Assembly: GCA_037783545.1 (NCBI GenBank) | Contig: JBBELK010000931.1 | Coordinates: 118,195-182,194 of the forward strand | Origin: Henricia sp. BOLD:AAB3569 | Taxonomy: Eukaryota > Echinodermata > Asteroidea > Spinulosida > Echinasteridae | DNA: 64,000 nt | Reading direction: 5' to 3' | In this document: positions 9,048 to 20,551 of the stretch, piece by piece | Layout of the letters: each line of letters begins with the position of its first letter | Position numbering within the stretch: position 1 is the stretch's first letter | The notes under the pieces: generated by a model | What the model saw: the letters and a program-made list of their open reading frames with translations, nothing else | Told to the model about the DNA's origin: nothing | Database searches by the model: none | Translations under genes and position numbers: made by a program

Positions 9048-11456
9048 GCACAAGCAGACGCCGCTTTCCGGAAACATTCCATTTGAAGTGGTCGCTATTT
9101 TGGAACTGAAGGAATGTCCATACAAACTTCAAATTGTGCCTGCTAAAACAACTCTATATCCCAAACGTATTCTGCAAATTTCAGCAATTTCCCGTTTAAA
9201 CCGACCGAGTTATCGTTGAATCAAGCAAAAACTCCCTGCCGTCACAGTTTTCGCTCAAGCAGATGCCGCTTTCGGGAAACATTGCGTCCGAAGTGGTCGC
9301 TATTTTGGAACTGAAGGAATGTTCAGACAAACTTGAAATGTAGACTGCTAAAACAACTCTATATCCCAAACGTATTCTGCAAGTTTCAGCAATTTCCCGT
9401 TTAAACCGACCGAGTTATCGGTGAATCTAGCAAAAACTCCCTGCCGTCACAGTTTTCGCACAAGCAGATGCCGCTTTCGGGAAACATTGCGTCCGAAGTG
9501 GTCGCTATTTTGGAACTGAAGGAATGTTCAGACACAACTTGAAATTTTGACTGCTTTAACAACTCTATATCCCAAACGTATTCTGCAAATTTCAGCAATT
9601 TCCAGTTTAAACCGACCGAGTTATCGTTGAATCTAGCAAAAACTCCCTGCCGTCACAGTTTTCGCTCAAGCAGATGCCGCTTTCGGGAAACATTGCGTCC
9701 GAAGTGGTCGCTATTTTGGAACTGAAGGAATGTTCAGACAAACTTGAAATTTTGACTGCTTTAACAACTCTATATCCCAAACGTATTCTGCAAATTTCAG
9801 CAATTTCCAGTTTAAACCGACCGAGTTATCGTTGAATCTAGCAAAAACTCCCTGCCGGCACAGTTTTCGCACAACCGGACGCCTCTTTCCGGAAACATTC
9901 CATCTGAAGTGGTCGCTATTTTGGAACAGAAGGAATGTTCAGACAAACTTGAAATTTTGACTGCTTTAACAACTCTATATCCCAAACGTATTCTGCAAAT
10001 TTCAGCAATTTCCCGTTTAAACTGACCGAGTTATCGTCACAGTTTTCGCACAAGCAGATGCCGCTTTCGGGAAACATTGCGTCCGAAGTGGTCGCTATTT
10101 TGGAACTGAAGGAATGTTCAGACAAACTTGAAATGTTGACTGCTTTAACAACTCTATATCCCAAACGTATTCTGCAAATTTCAGCAATTTCCCGTTTAAA
10201 CCGACCGAGTTATCGTTGAATCTAGCAAAAACTCCCTGCCGTCACAGTTTTCGCTCAAGCAGATGCCGCTTTCGGGAAACATTGCGTCCGAAGTGGTCAC
10301 AATTTTGGAACTGAAGGAATGTCCAGACAAACTTGAAATCTTGCCTGCTTTAACAACTCTATATCCCAAACGTAATCTGCAAATTTCAGCAATTTCCCGT
10401 TTAAACCGACCGAGTTATCGGTGAATCTAGCAAAAACTCCCTGCCGGCACAGTTTTCGCACAAGCAGACGCCGCTTTCCGGAAACATTCCATTTGAAGTG
10501 GTCGCTATTTTGGAACTGAAGGAATGTCCATACAAACTTCAAATTGTGCCTGCTAAAACAACTCTATATCCCAAACATATTCTGCAAATTTCAGCAATTT
10601 CCCGTTTAAACCGACCGAGTTATCGTTGAATCAAGCAAAAACTCCCTGCCGTCACAGTTTTCGCTCAAGCAGATGCCGCTTTCGGGAAACATTGCGTCCG
10701 AAGTGGTCGCTATTTTGGAACTGAAGGAATGTTCAGACAAACTTGAAATTTTGACTGCTTTAACAACTCTATATCCCAAACGTATTCTGCAAATTTCAGC
10801 AATTTCCCGTTTAAACTGACCGAGTTATCGTCACAGTTTTCGCACAAGCAGATGCCGCTTTCGGGAAACATTGCGTCCGAAGTGGTCGCTATTTTGGAAC
10901 TGAAGGAATGTTCAGACAAACTTGAAATTTTGACTGCTTTAACAACTCTATATCCCAAACGTATTCTGCAAATTTCAGCAATTTCCCGTTTAAACCGACC
11001 GAGTTATCGTTGAATCTAGCAAAAACTCCCTGCCGTCACAGTTTTCGCTCAAGCAGATGCCGCTTTCGGGAAACATTGCGTCCGAAGTGGTCGCTATTTT
11101 GGAACTAAAGGAATGTCCAGACAAACTTGAAATCTTGCCTGCTTTAACAACTCTATATCCCAAACGTATTCTGCAAATTTCAGCAATTTCCCGTTTAAAC
11201 CGTCCGAGTTATCGGTGAATCTAGCAAAAACTCCCTGCCGGCACAGTTTTCGCACAAGCAGACGCCGCTTTCCCGAAACATTCCATCTGAAGTGGTCGCT
11301 ATTTTGGAACTGAAGGAATGTCCAGACAAACTTCAAATTGTGCCTGCTAAAACAACTCTATATCCCAAACGTATTCTGCAAATTTCAGCAATTTCCCGTT
11401 TAAACCGACCGAGTTATCGTTGGATCTAGCAAAAACTCCCTGCCGGCACAGTTTTC
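9048..11456 (+). repeat. 12-mer HOR copy 3 (2409 bp)
   Basis: Same order as copy 2 and near-identical to it. A thirteenth monomer, C at 11457-11661, begins a fourth copy that is then replaced by the L M N O P cassette. Confidence 0.92.
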
Positions 11457-11661
11457 GCACAAGCAGACGCCGCTTTCCGGAAACATTCCATTTGAAGTGG
11501 TCGCTATTTTGGAACTGAAGGAATGTCCATACAAACTTCAAATTGTGCCTGCTAAAACAACTCTATATCCCAAACGTATTCTGCAAATTTCAGCAATTTC
11601 CCGTTTAAACCGACCGAGTTATCGTTGAATCAAGCAAAAACTCCCTGCCGTCACAGTTTTC

Positions 11662-11865
11662 GCTCAAGCAGATGCCGCTTTCGGGAAACATTGCGTCCGA
11701 AGTGGTCGCTATTTTGGAACTGAAGGAATGTTCAGACAAACTTGAAATTTTGACTGCTTTAACAACTCTATATCCCAAACGTATTCTGCAAATTTCAGCA
11801 ATTTCCCGTTTAAACCGACCGAGTTATCGTTGAATCAAGCAAAACTCCCTGCCGTCACAGTTTTC
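11662..11865 (+). repeat. Monomer type L (representative), 204 bp
   Basis: Starts gctc, gaaattttgactgcttta, ttcccg, gttgaatcaagc followed by four A instead of five (aagcaaaactcc). It opens the L M N O P cassette. In the copies at 33515 and 36974 the text ctttcggaaaac replaces ctttcgggaaac. Confidence 0.85.
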
Positions 11866-12070
11866 GCTCAAGCAGATGCCGCTTTCGGGAAACATTGCGT
11901 CCGAAGTGGTCGCTATTTTGGAACTGAAGGAATGTTCAGACAAACTTGAAATTTTGACTGCTTTAACAACTCTATATCCCAAACGTATTCTGCAAATTTC
12001 AGCAATTTCCCGTTTAAACCGACCGAGTTATCGTTGAATCTAGCAAAAACTCCCTGCCGTCACAGTTTTC
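11866..12070 (+). repeat. Monomer type M (representative)
   Basis: 205 bp. Starts gctc, gaaattttgactgcttta, ttcccg, gttgaatcta, ccgtcac. It is close to the overall consensus. Also at 16119, 22396, 25035, 28468, 33719, 37178, 46250 and 49478. Confidence 0.8.
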
Positions 12071-12275
12071 GCTCAAGCAGATGCCGCTTTCGGGAAAAAT
12101 TGCGTCCGAAGTGGTCGCTATTTTGGAACTGAAGGAATGTCCATACAAACTTGAAATTGTGCCTGCTAAAACAACTCTATATCCCAAACGTATTCTGCAA
12201 ATTTCAGCAATTTCCAGTTTAAACCGACCGAGTTATCGTTGAATCTAGCAAAAACTCCCTGCCGGCACAGTTTTC
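12071..12275 (+). repeat. Monomer type N (representative)
   Basis: 205 bp. Starts gctc with the diagnostic cgggaaaaattgcg (A for C), gtccatac followed by cttgaaattgtgcctgctaaaa, ttccag and ccggcac. It combines a common 5' half with a C-like middle. Also at 16324, 28673, 33924, 37383, 46455 and 49683. Confidence 0.88.
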
Positions 12276-12479
12276 GCTCAAGCAGATGCCGCTTCGGGAA
12301 ACATTGCGTCCGAAGTGGTCGCTATTTTGGAACTGAAGGAATGTTCAGACAAACTTGAAATTTTGACTGCTTTAACAACTCTATATCCCAAACGTATTCT
12401 GCAAATTTCAGCAATTTCCCGTTTAAACCGACCGAGTTATCGTTGAATCAAGCAAAAACTCCCTGCCGTCACAGTTTTC
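12276..12479 (+). repeat. Monomer type O (representative), 204 bp
   Basis: Has a one-base deletion in the T run (gccgcttcggg instead of gccgctttcggg), then gaaattttgactgcttta, ttcccg and gttgaatcaagc with five A. Also at 16529, 22192, 24831, 28878, 34129, 37588, 46660, 49888 and 55755. Confidence 0.88.
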
Positions 12480-12684
12480 GCTCAAGCAGATGCCGCTTTC
12501 GGGAAACATTGCGTCCGAAGTGGTCGCTATTTTGGAACTGAAGGAATGTTCAGACAAACTTGAAATGTTGACTGCTAAAAGAACTCTATATCCCAAACGT
12601 ATTCTGCAAGTTTCAGCAATTTCCCGTTTAAACCGACTGAGTTATCGGTGAATCTAGCAAAAACTCCCTGCCGTCACAGTTTTC
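12480..12684 (+). repeat. Monomer type P (representative)
   Basis: 205 bp. Like D but with gaaatgttgactgctaaaagaac and ccgactgagttatcgg. It is always followed by an E-type monomer. Also at 16733, 17757, 29082, 30106, 34333, 37792, 38816, 46864, 50092, 51116, 51730 and 55959. Confidence 0.88.
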
Positions 12685-12890
12685 GCACAAGCAGATGCCG
12701 CTTTCGGGAAACATTGCGTCCGAAGTGGTCGCTATTTTGGAACTGAAGGAATGTTCAGACACAACTTGAAATTTTGACTGCTTTAACAACTCTATATCCC
12801 AAACGTATTCTGCAAATTTCAGCAATTTCCCGTTTAAACCGACCGAGTTATCGTTGAATCTAGCAAAAACTCCCTGCCGTCACAGTTTTC
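12685..12890 (+). repeat. Recombinant monomer E/I (21-mer junction)
   Basis: The E insertion is present (cagacacaac near 12758-12767), but the 3' part has ttcccg (C at 12831) rather than ttccag, then leads into J. The switch lies between about 12767 and 12831. It is the joint between two tandem 4253-bp copies. Confidence 0.8.
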
Positions 12891-15800
12891 GCTCAAGCAG
12901 ATGCCGCTTTCGGGAAACATTGCGTCCGAAGTGGTCGCTATTTTGGAACTAAAGGAATGTCCAGACAAACTTGAAATCTTGCCTGCTTTAACAACTCTAT
13001 ATCCCAAACGTATTCTGCAAATTTCAGCAATTTCCCGTTTAAACCGTCCGAGTTATCGGTGAATCTAGCAAAAACTCCCTGCCGGCACAGTTTTCGCACA
13101 AGCAGACGCCGCTTTCCCGAAACATTCCATCTGAAGTGGTCGCTATTTTGGAACTGAAGGAATGTCCAGACAAACTTCAAATTGTGCCTGCTAAAACAAC
13201 TCTATATCCCAAACGTATTCTGCAAATTTCAGCAATTTCCCGTTTAAACCGACCGAGTTATCGTTGGATCTAGCAAAAACTCCCTGCCGGCACAGTTTTC
13301 GCACAAGCAGACGCCGCTTTCCGGAAACATTCCATTTGAAGTGGTCGCTATTTTGGAACTGAAGGAATGTCCATACAAACTTCAAATTGTGCCTGCTAAA
13401 ACAACTCTATATCCCAAACGTATTCTGCAAATTTCAGCAATTTCCCGTTTAAACCGACCGAGTTATCGTTGAATCAAGCAAAAACTCCCTGCCGTCACAG
13501 TTTTCGCTCAAGCAGATGCCGCTTTCGGGAAACATTGCGTCCGAAGTGGTCGCTATTTTGGAACTGAAGGAATGTTCAGACAAACTTGAAATGTAGACTG
13601 CTAAAACAACTCTATATCCCAAACGTATTCTGCAAGTTTCAGCAATTTCCCGTTTAAACCGACCGAGTTATCGGTGAATCTAGCAAAAACTCCCTGCCGT
13701 CACAGTTTTCGCACAAGCAGATGCCGCTTTCGGGAAACATTGCGTCCGAAGTGGTCGCTATTTTGGAACTGAAGGAATGTTCAGACACAACTTGAAATTT
13801 TGACTGCTTTAACAACTCTACATCCCAAACGTATTCTGCAAATTTCAGCAATTTCCAGTTTAAACCGACCGAGTTATCGTTGAATCTAGCAAAAACTCCC
13901 TGCCGTCACAGTTTTCGCTCAAGCAGATGCCGCTTTCGGGAAACATTGCGTCCGAAGTGGTCGCTATTTTGGAACTGAAGGAATGTTCAGACAAACTTGA
14001 AATTTTGACTGCTTTAACAACTCTATATCCCAAACGTATTCTGCAAATTTCAGCAATTTCCAGTTTAAACCGACCGAGTTATCGTTGAATCTAGCAAAAA
14101 CTCCCTGCCGGCACAGTTTTCGCACAACCGGACGCCTCTTTCCGGAAACATTCCATCTGAAGTGGTCGCTATTTTGGAACAGAAGGAATGTTCAGACAAA
14201 CTTGAAATTTTGACTGCTTTAACAACTCTATATCCCAAACGTATTCTGCAAATTTCAGCAATTTCCCGTTTAAACTGACCGAGTTATCGTCACAGTTTTC
14301 GCACAAGCAGATGCCGCTTTCGGGAAACATTGCGTCCGAAGTGGTCGCTATTTTGGAACTGAAGGAATGTTCAGACAAACTTGAAATGTTGACTGCTTTA
14401 ACAACTCTATATCCCAAACGTATTCTGCAAATTTCAGCAATTTCCCGTTTAAACCGACCGAGTTATCGTTGAATCTAGCAAAAACTCCCTGCCGTCACAG
14501 TTTTCGCTCAAGCAGATGCCGCTTTCGGGAAACATTGCGTCCGAAGTGGTCACAATTTTGGAACTGAAGGAATGTCCAGACAAACTTGAAATCTTGCCTG
14601 CTTTAACAACTCTATATCCCAAACGTAATCTGCAAATTTCAGCAATTTCCCGTTTAAACCGACCGAGTTATCGGTGAATCTAGCAAAAACTCCCTGCCGG
14701 CACAGTTTTCGCACAAGCAGACGCCGCTTTCCGGAAACATTCCATTTGAAGTGGTCGCTATTTTGGAACTGAAGGAATGTCCATACAAACTTCAAATTGT
14801 GCCTGCTAAAACAACTCTATATCCCAAACATATTCTGCAAATTTCAGCAATTTCCCGTTTAAACCGACCGAGTTATCGTTGAATCAAGCAAAAACTCCCT
14901 GCCGTCACAGTTTTCGCTCAAGCAGATGCCGCTTTCGGGAAACATTGCGTCCGAAGTGGTCGCTATTTTGGAACTGAAGGAATGTTCAGACAAACTTGAA
15001 ATTTTGACTGCTTTAACAACTCTATATCCCAAACGTATTCTGCAAATTTCAGCAATTTCCCGTTTAAACTGACCGAGTTATCGTCACAGTTTTCGCACAA
15101 GCAGATGCCGCTTTCGGGAAACATTGCGTCCGAAGTGGTCGCTATTTTGGAACTGAAGGAATGTTCAGACAAACTTGAAATTTTGACTGCTTTAACAACT
15201 CTATATCCCAAACGTATTCTGCAAATTTCAGCAATTTCCCGTTTAAACCGACCGAGTTATCGTTGAATCTAGCAAAAACTCCCTGCCGTCACAGTTTTCG
15301 CTCAAGCAGATGCCGCTTTCGGGAAACATTGCGTCCGAAGTGGTCGCTATTTTGGAACTAAAGGAATGTCCAGACAAACTTGAAATCTTGCCTGCTTTAA
15401 CAACTCTATATCCCAAACGTATTCTGCAAATTTCAGCAATTTCCCGTTTAAACCGTCCGAGTTATCGGTGAATCTAGCAAAAACTCCCTGCCGGCACAGT
15501 TTTCGCACAAGCAGACGCCGCTTTCCCGAAACATTCCATCTGAAGTGGTCGCTATTTTGGAACTGAAGGAATGTCCAGACAAACTTCAAATTGTGCCTGC
15601 TAAAACAACTCTATATCCCAAACGTATTCTGCAAATTTCAGCAATTTCCCGTTTAAACCGACCGAGTTATCGTTGGATCTAGCAAAAACTCCCTGCCGGC
15701 ACAGTTTTCGCACAAGCAGACGCCGCTTTCCGGAAACATTCCATTTGAAGTGGTCGCTATTTTGGAACTGAAGGAATGTCCATACAAACTTCAAATTGTG

Positions 15801-17143
15801 CCTGCTAAAACAACTCTATATCCCAAACGTATTCTGCAAATTTCAGCAATTTCCCGTTTAAACCGACCGAGTTATCGTTGAATCAAGCAAAAACTCCCTG
15901 CCGTCACAGTTTTCGCTCAAGCAGATGCCGCTTTCGGGAAACATTGCGTCCGAAGTGGTCGCTATTTTGGAACTGAAGGAATGTTCAGACAAACTTGAAA
16001 TTTTGACTGCTTTAACAACTCTATATCCCAAACGTATTCTGCAAATTTCAGCAATTTCCCGTTTAAACCGACCGAGTTATCGTTGAATCAAGCAAAACTC
16101 CCTGCCGTCACAGTTTTCGCTCAAGCAGATGCCGCTTTCGGGAAACATTGCGTCCGAAGTGGTCGCTATTTTGGAACTGAAGGAATGTTCAGACAAACTT
16201 GAAATTTTGACTGCTTTAACAACTCTATATCCCAAACGTATTCTGCAAATTTCAGCAATTTCCCGTTTAAACCGACCGAGTTATCGTTGAATCTAGCAAA
16301 AACTCCCTGCCGTCACAGTTTTCGCTCAAGCAGATGCCGCTTTCGGGAAAAATTGCGTCCGAAGTGGTCGCTATTTTGGAACTGAAGGAATGTCCATACA
16401 AACTTGAAATTGTGCCTGCTAAAACAACTCTATATCCCAAACGTATTCTGCAAATTTCAGCAATTTCCAGTTTAAACCGACCGAGTTATCGTTGAATCTA
16501 GCAAAAACTCCCTGCCGGCACAGTTTTCGCTCAAGCAGATGCCGCTTCGGGAAACATTGCGTCCGAAGTGGTCGCTATTTTGGAACTGAAGGAATGTTCA
16601 GACAAACTTGAAATTTTGACTGCTTTAACAACTCTATATCCCAAACGTATTCTGCAAATTTCAGCAATTTCCCGTTTAAACCGACCGAGTTATCGTTGAA
16701 TCAAGCAAAAACTCCCTGCCGTCACAGTTTTCGCTCAAGCAGATGCCGCTTTCGGGAAACATTGCGTCCGAAGTGGTCGCTATTTTGGAACTGAAGGAAT
16801 GTTCAGACAAACTTGAAATGTTGACTGCTAAAAGAACTCTATATCCCAAACGTATTCTGCAAGTTTCAGCAATTTCCCGTTTAAACCGACTGAGTTATCG
16901 GTGAATCTAGCAAAAACTCCCTGCCGTCACAGTTTTCGCACAAGCAGATGCCGCTTTCGGGAAACATTGCGTCCGAAGTGGTCGCTATTTTGGAACTGAA
17001 GGAATGTTCAGACACAACTTGAAATTTTGACTGCTTTAACAACTCTATATCCCAAACGTATTCTGCAAATTTCAGCAATTTCCAGTTTAAACCGACCGAG
17101 TTATCGTTGAATCTAGCAAAAACTCCCTGCCGTCACAGTTTTC
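12891..17143 (+). repeat. 21-mer HOR copy 2 (4253 bp)
   Basis: Same order as copy 1 but ending in an intact E (ttccag). It contains a complete 12-mer at 13301-15709 and the L-P cassette at 15915-16937. A private C at 13821 (ctacatccc) separates it from the third copy at 25240. Confidence 0.9.
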
Positions 17144-17348
17144 GCACAACCGGACGCCTCTTTCCGGAAACATTCCATCTGAAGTGGTCGCTATTTTGGA
17201 ACAGAAGGAATGTTCAGACAAACTTGAAATTTTGACTGCTTTAACAACTCTATATCCCAAACGTATTCTGCAAGTTTCAGCAATTTCCCGTTTAAACCGA
17301 CCGAGTTATCGGTGAATCTAGCAAAAACTCCCTGGCGTCACAGTTTTT
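17144..17348 (+). repeat. Monomer type Q (representative): G-type 5' half, D/P-type 3' half
   Basis: Begins with the G signature (aaccggacgcctc, gaacagaagg) but has ctgcaagtttc and atcggtgaat of D/P and no 26-bp deletion. It also has its own marks, ccctggcgtcac and cagtttttgcac (T for C at the monomer end). Also at 29493, 34744, 38203 and 50503; the 34744 and 38203 copies share atcgatgaat. Confidence 0.88.
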
Positions 17349-17553
17349 GCACAGCAGATGCCGCTTTCGGGAAACATTGCGTCCGAAGTGGTCGCTATTT
17401 TGGAACTGAAGGAATGTTCAGACACAACTTGAAATTTTGACTGCTTTAACAACTCTATATCCCAAACGTATTCTGCAAATTTCAGCAATTTCCAGTTTAA
17501 ACCGACCGAGTTATCGTTGAATCTAGCAAAAACTCCCTGCCGTCACAGTTTTC
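17349..17553 (+). repeat. Monomer type R (representative)
   Basis: E-like, with the cagacacaac insertion and ttccag, but starts gcacagcag (one A missing), so the length returns to 205. Also at 21987, 24626, 29698, 34949, 38408, 50708 and 55550. The 21987, 24626 and 55550 copies share gactggtttaac. Confidence 0.88.
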
Positions 17554-17756
17554 GCTCAAGCAGATGCCGCTTCGGGAAACATTGCGTCCGAAGTGGTCGC
17601 TATTTTGGAACTGAAGGAATGTTCAGACAAACTTGAAATTTTGACTGCTTTAACAACTCTATATCCCAAACGTATTCTGCAAATTTCAGCAATTTCCCGT
17701 TTAAACCGACCGAGTTATCGTTGAATCAAGCAAAACTCCCTGCCGTCACAGTTTTC
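17554..17756 (+). repeat. Monomer type S (representative), 203 bp
   Basis: Combines the T deletion of O (gccgcttcggg) with the four-A run of L (aagcaaaactcc). It is the shortest non-26-bp-deleted class. Also at 29903, 38613, 50913 and 51527, always before P. Confidence 0.87.
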
Positions 17757-18961
17757 GCTCAAGCAGATGCCGCTTTCGGGAAACATTGCGTCCGAAGTGG
17801 TCGCTATTTTGGAACTGAAGGAATGTTCAGACAAACTTGAAATGTTGACTGCTAAAAGAACTCTATATCCCAAACGTATTCTGCAAGTTTCAGCAATTTC
17901 CCGTTTAAACCGACTGAGTTATCGGTGAATCTAGCAAAAACTCCCTGCCGTCACAGTTTTCGCACAAGCAGATGCCGCTTTCGGGAAACATTGCGTCCGA
18001 AGTGGTCGCTATTTTGGAACTGAAGGAATGTTCAGACACAACTTGAAATTTTGACTGCTTTAACAACTCTATATCCCAAACGTATTCTGCAAATTTCAGC
18101 AATTTCCAGTTTAAACCGACCGAGTTATCGTTGAATCTAGCAAAAACTCCCTGCCGTCACAGTTTTCGCACAACCGGACGCCTCTTTCCGGAAACATTCC
18201 ATCTGAAGTGGTCGCTATTTTGGAACAGAAGGAATGTTCAGACAAACTTGAAATTTTGACTGCTTTAACAACTCTATATCCCAAACGTATTCTGCAAATT
18301 TCAGCAATTTCCCGTTTAAACTGACCGAGTTATCGTCACAGTTTTCGCACAAGCAGATGCCGCTTTCGGGAAACATTGCGTCCGAAGTGGTCGCTATTTT
18401 GGAACTGAAGGAATGTTCAGACAAACTTGAAATTTTGACTGCTTTAACAACTCTATATCCCAAACGTATTCTGCAAATTTCAGCAATTTCCCGTTTAAAC
18501 CGACCGAGTTATCGTTGAATCTAGCAAAAACTCCCTGCCGTCACAGTTTTCGCTCAAGCAGATGCCGCTTTCGGGAAACATTGCGTCCGAAGTGGTCGCA
18601 ATTTTGGAACTGAAGGAATGTCCAGACAAACTTGAAATCTTGCCTGCTTTAACAACTCTATATCCCAAACGTATTCTGCAAATTTCAGCAATTTCCCGTT
18701 TAAACCGACCGAGTTATCGGTGAATCTAGCAAAAACTCCCTGCCGGCACAGTTTTCGCACAAGCAGACGCCGCTTTCCGGAAACATTCCATTCGAAGTGG
18801 TCGCTATTTTGGAACTGAAGGAATGTCCATACAAACTTCAAATTGTGCCTGCTAAAACAACTCTATATCCCAAACGTATTCTGCAAATTTCAGCAATTTC
18901 CCGTTTAAACCGACCGAGTTATCGTTGAATCAAGCAAAAACTCCCTGCCGTCACAGTTTTC

Positions 18962-19166
18962 GCACAAGCAGATGCCGCTTTCGGGAAACATTGCGTCCGA
19001 AGTGGTCGCTATTTTGGAACTGAAGGAATGTTCAGACAAACTTGAAATTTTGACTGCTTTAACAACTCTATATCCCAAACGTATTCTGCAAATTTCAGCA
19101 ATTTCCCGTTTAAACCGACCGAGTTATCGGTGAATCTAGCAAAAACTCCCTGCCGGCACAGTTTTC
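18962..19166 (+). repeat. Recombinant monomer I/B
   Basis: An I-type 5' part (gcac start, gaaattttgactg with A at 19053) changes to B-type atcggtgaat (G at 19130) with a ccggcac end, and is followed by C as a B would be. Confidence 0.8.
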
Positions 19167-19371
19167 GCACAAGCAGACGCCGCTTTCCGGAAACATTCCA
19201 TTTGAAGTGGTCGCTATTTTGGAACTGAAGGAATGTCCATACAAACTTCAAATTGTGCCTGCTAAAACAACTCTATATCCCAAACGTATTCTGCAAATTT
19301 CAGCAATTTCCCGTTTAAACCGACCGAGTTATCGTTGAATCAAGCAAAAACTCCCTGCCGTCACAGTTTTC
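18962..19371 (+). repeat. Block: I/B C
   Basis: A short junction of two monomers between the 6071-bp duplicated segment and the D E U block. The I-like first half still matches the I/F' chimera at 31311, so the duplicated segment ends inside this monomer. Confidence 0.82.
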
Positions 19372-19782
19372 GCTCAAGCAGATGCCGCTTTCGGGAAACA
19401 TTGCGTCCGAAGTGGTCGCTATTTTGGAACTGAAGGAATGTTCAGACAAACTTGAAATGTAGACTGCTAAAACAACTCTATATCCCAAACGTATTCTGCA
19501 AGTTTCAGCAATTTCCCGTTTAAACCGACCGAGTTATCGGTGAATCTAGCAAAAACTCCCTGCCGTCACAGTTTTCGCACAAGCAGATGCCGCTTTCGGG
19601 AAACATTGCGTCCGAAGTGGTCGCTATTTTGGAACTGAAGGAATGTTCAGACACAACTTGAAATTTTGACTGCTTTAACAACTCTATATCCCAAACGTAT
19701 TCTGCAAATTTCAGCAATTTCCAGTTTAAACCGACCGAGTTATCGTTGAATCTAGCAAAAACTCCCTGCCGTCACAGTTTTC

Positions 19783-19988
19783 GCTCAAGCAGATGCCGCT
19801 TTCGGGAAACATTGCGTCCGAAGTGGTCGCTATTTTGGAACTGAAGGAATGTTCAGACACAACTTGAAATTTTGACTGCTTTAACAACTCTATATCCCAA
19901 ACGTATTCTGCAAATTTCAGCAATTTCCAGTTTAAACCGACCGAGTTATCGTTGAATCTAGCAAAAACTCCCTGCCGTCACAGTTTTC
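19783..19988 (+). repeat. Monomer type U (representative), 206 bp
   Basis: Starts gctc like F but carries the E insertion (cagacacaac) and ttccag, and ends ccgtcac. It always sits between E and F' (copies at 41431, 44046, 53346, 58601 and 62652). It is best read as F converted by, or crossed over with, E. Confidence 0.85.
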
Positions 19989-20372
19989 GCTCAAGCAGAT
20001 GCCGCTTTCGGGAAACATTGCGTCCGAAGTGGTCGCTATTTTGGAACTGAAGGAATGTTCAGACAAACTTGAAATTTTGACTGCTTTAACAACTCTATAT
20101 CCCAAACGTATTCTGCAAATTTCAGCAATTTCCAGTTTAAACCGACTGAGTTATCGTTGAATCTAGCAAAAACTCCCTGCCGTCACAGTTTTCGCACAAC
20201 CGGACGCCTCTTTCCGGAAACATTCCATCTGAAGTGGTCGCTATTTTGGAACAGAATGAATGTTCAGACAAACTTGAAATTTTGACTGCTTTAACAACTC
20301 TATATCCCAAACGTATTCTGCAAATTTCAGCAATTTCCCGTTTAAACTGACCGAGTTATCGTCACAGTTTTC

Positions 20373-20551
20373 GCACAAGCAGATGCCGCTTTCGGGAAAC
20401 ATTGCGTCCGAAGTGGTCGCTATTTTGGAACTGAAGGAATGTTCAGACAAACTTGAAATGTTGACTTCTTTAACAACTCTATATCCCAAACGTATTCTGC
20501 AAATTTCAGCAATTTCCCGTTTAAACTGACCGAGTTATCGTCACAGTTTTC
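20373..20551 (+). repeat. Recombinant monomer A/H, 179 bp
   Basis: A-type gaaatgttgact with the rare reading ttgacttcttta, joined to aaactgaccg with the 26-bp deletion. With G' at 20194 it makes the only arrangement of two adjacent 179-bp monomers; the same pair recurs at 53757 and 53936. Confidence 0.85.

Larger units (their letters stand above)
11662..12684 (+). repeat. Cassette L M N O P, copy 1
   Basis: Five monomers (1023 bp) that always follow C. Other full copies: 15915-16937, 28264-29286, 33515-34537 and 36974-37996. A version without L (M N O P) is at 46250-47068 and 49478-50296. Confidence 0.88.
8638..12890 (+). repeat. 21-mer HOR copy 1 (4253 bp)
   Basis: J K C D E F G A B' C' H I J K C L M N O P E/I. 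It equals one 12-mer (2409 bp) plus nine monomers (1844 bp), and overlaps 12-mer copies 2 and 3, showing nested periodicity. Confidence 0.88.
17144..18961 (+). repeat. Block: Q R S P E G I B C''
   Basis: Extends 21-mer copy 2. The same nine-monomer order follows the 21-mer copy at 25240 (29493-31310), so 12891-18961 and 25240-31310 are a duplicated 6071-bp segment at an offset of 12349 bp. Confidence 0.88.
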
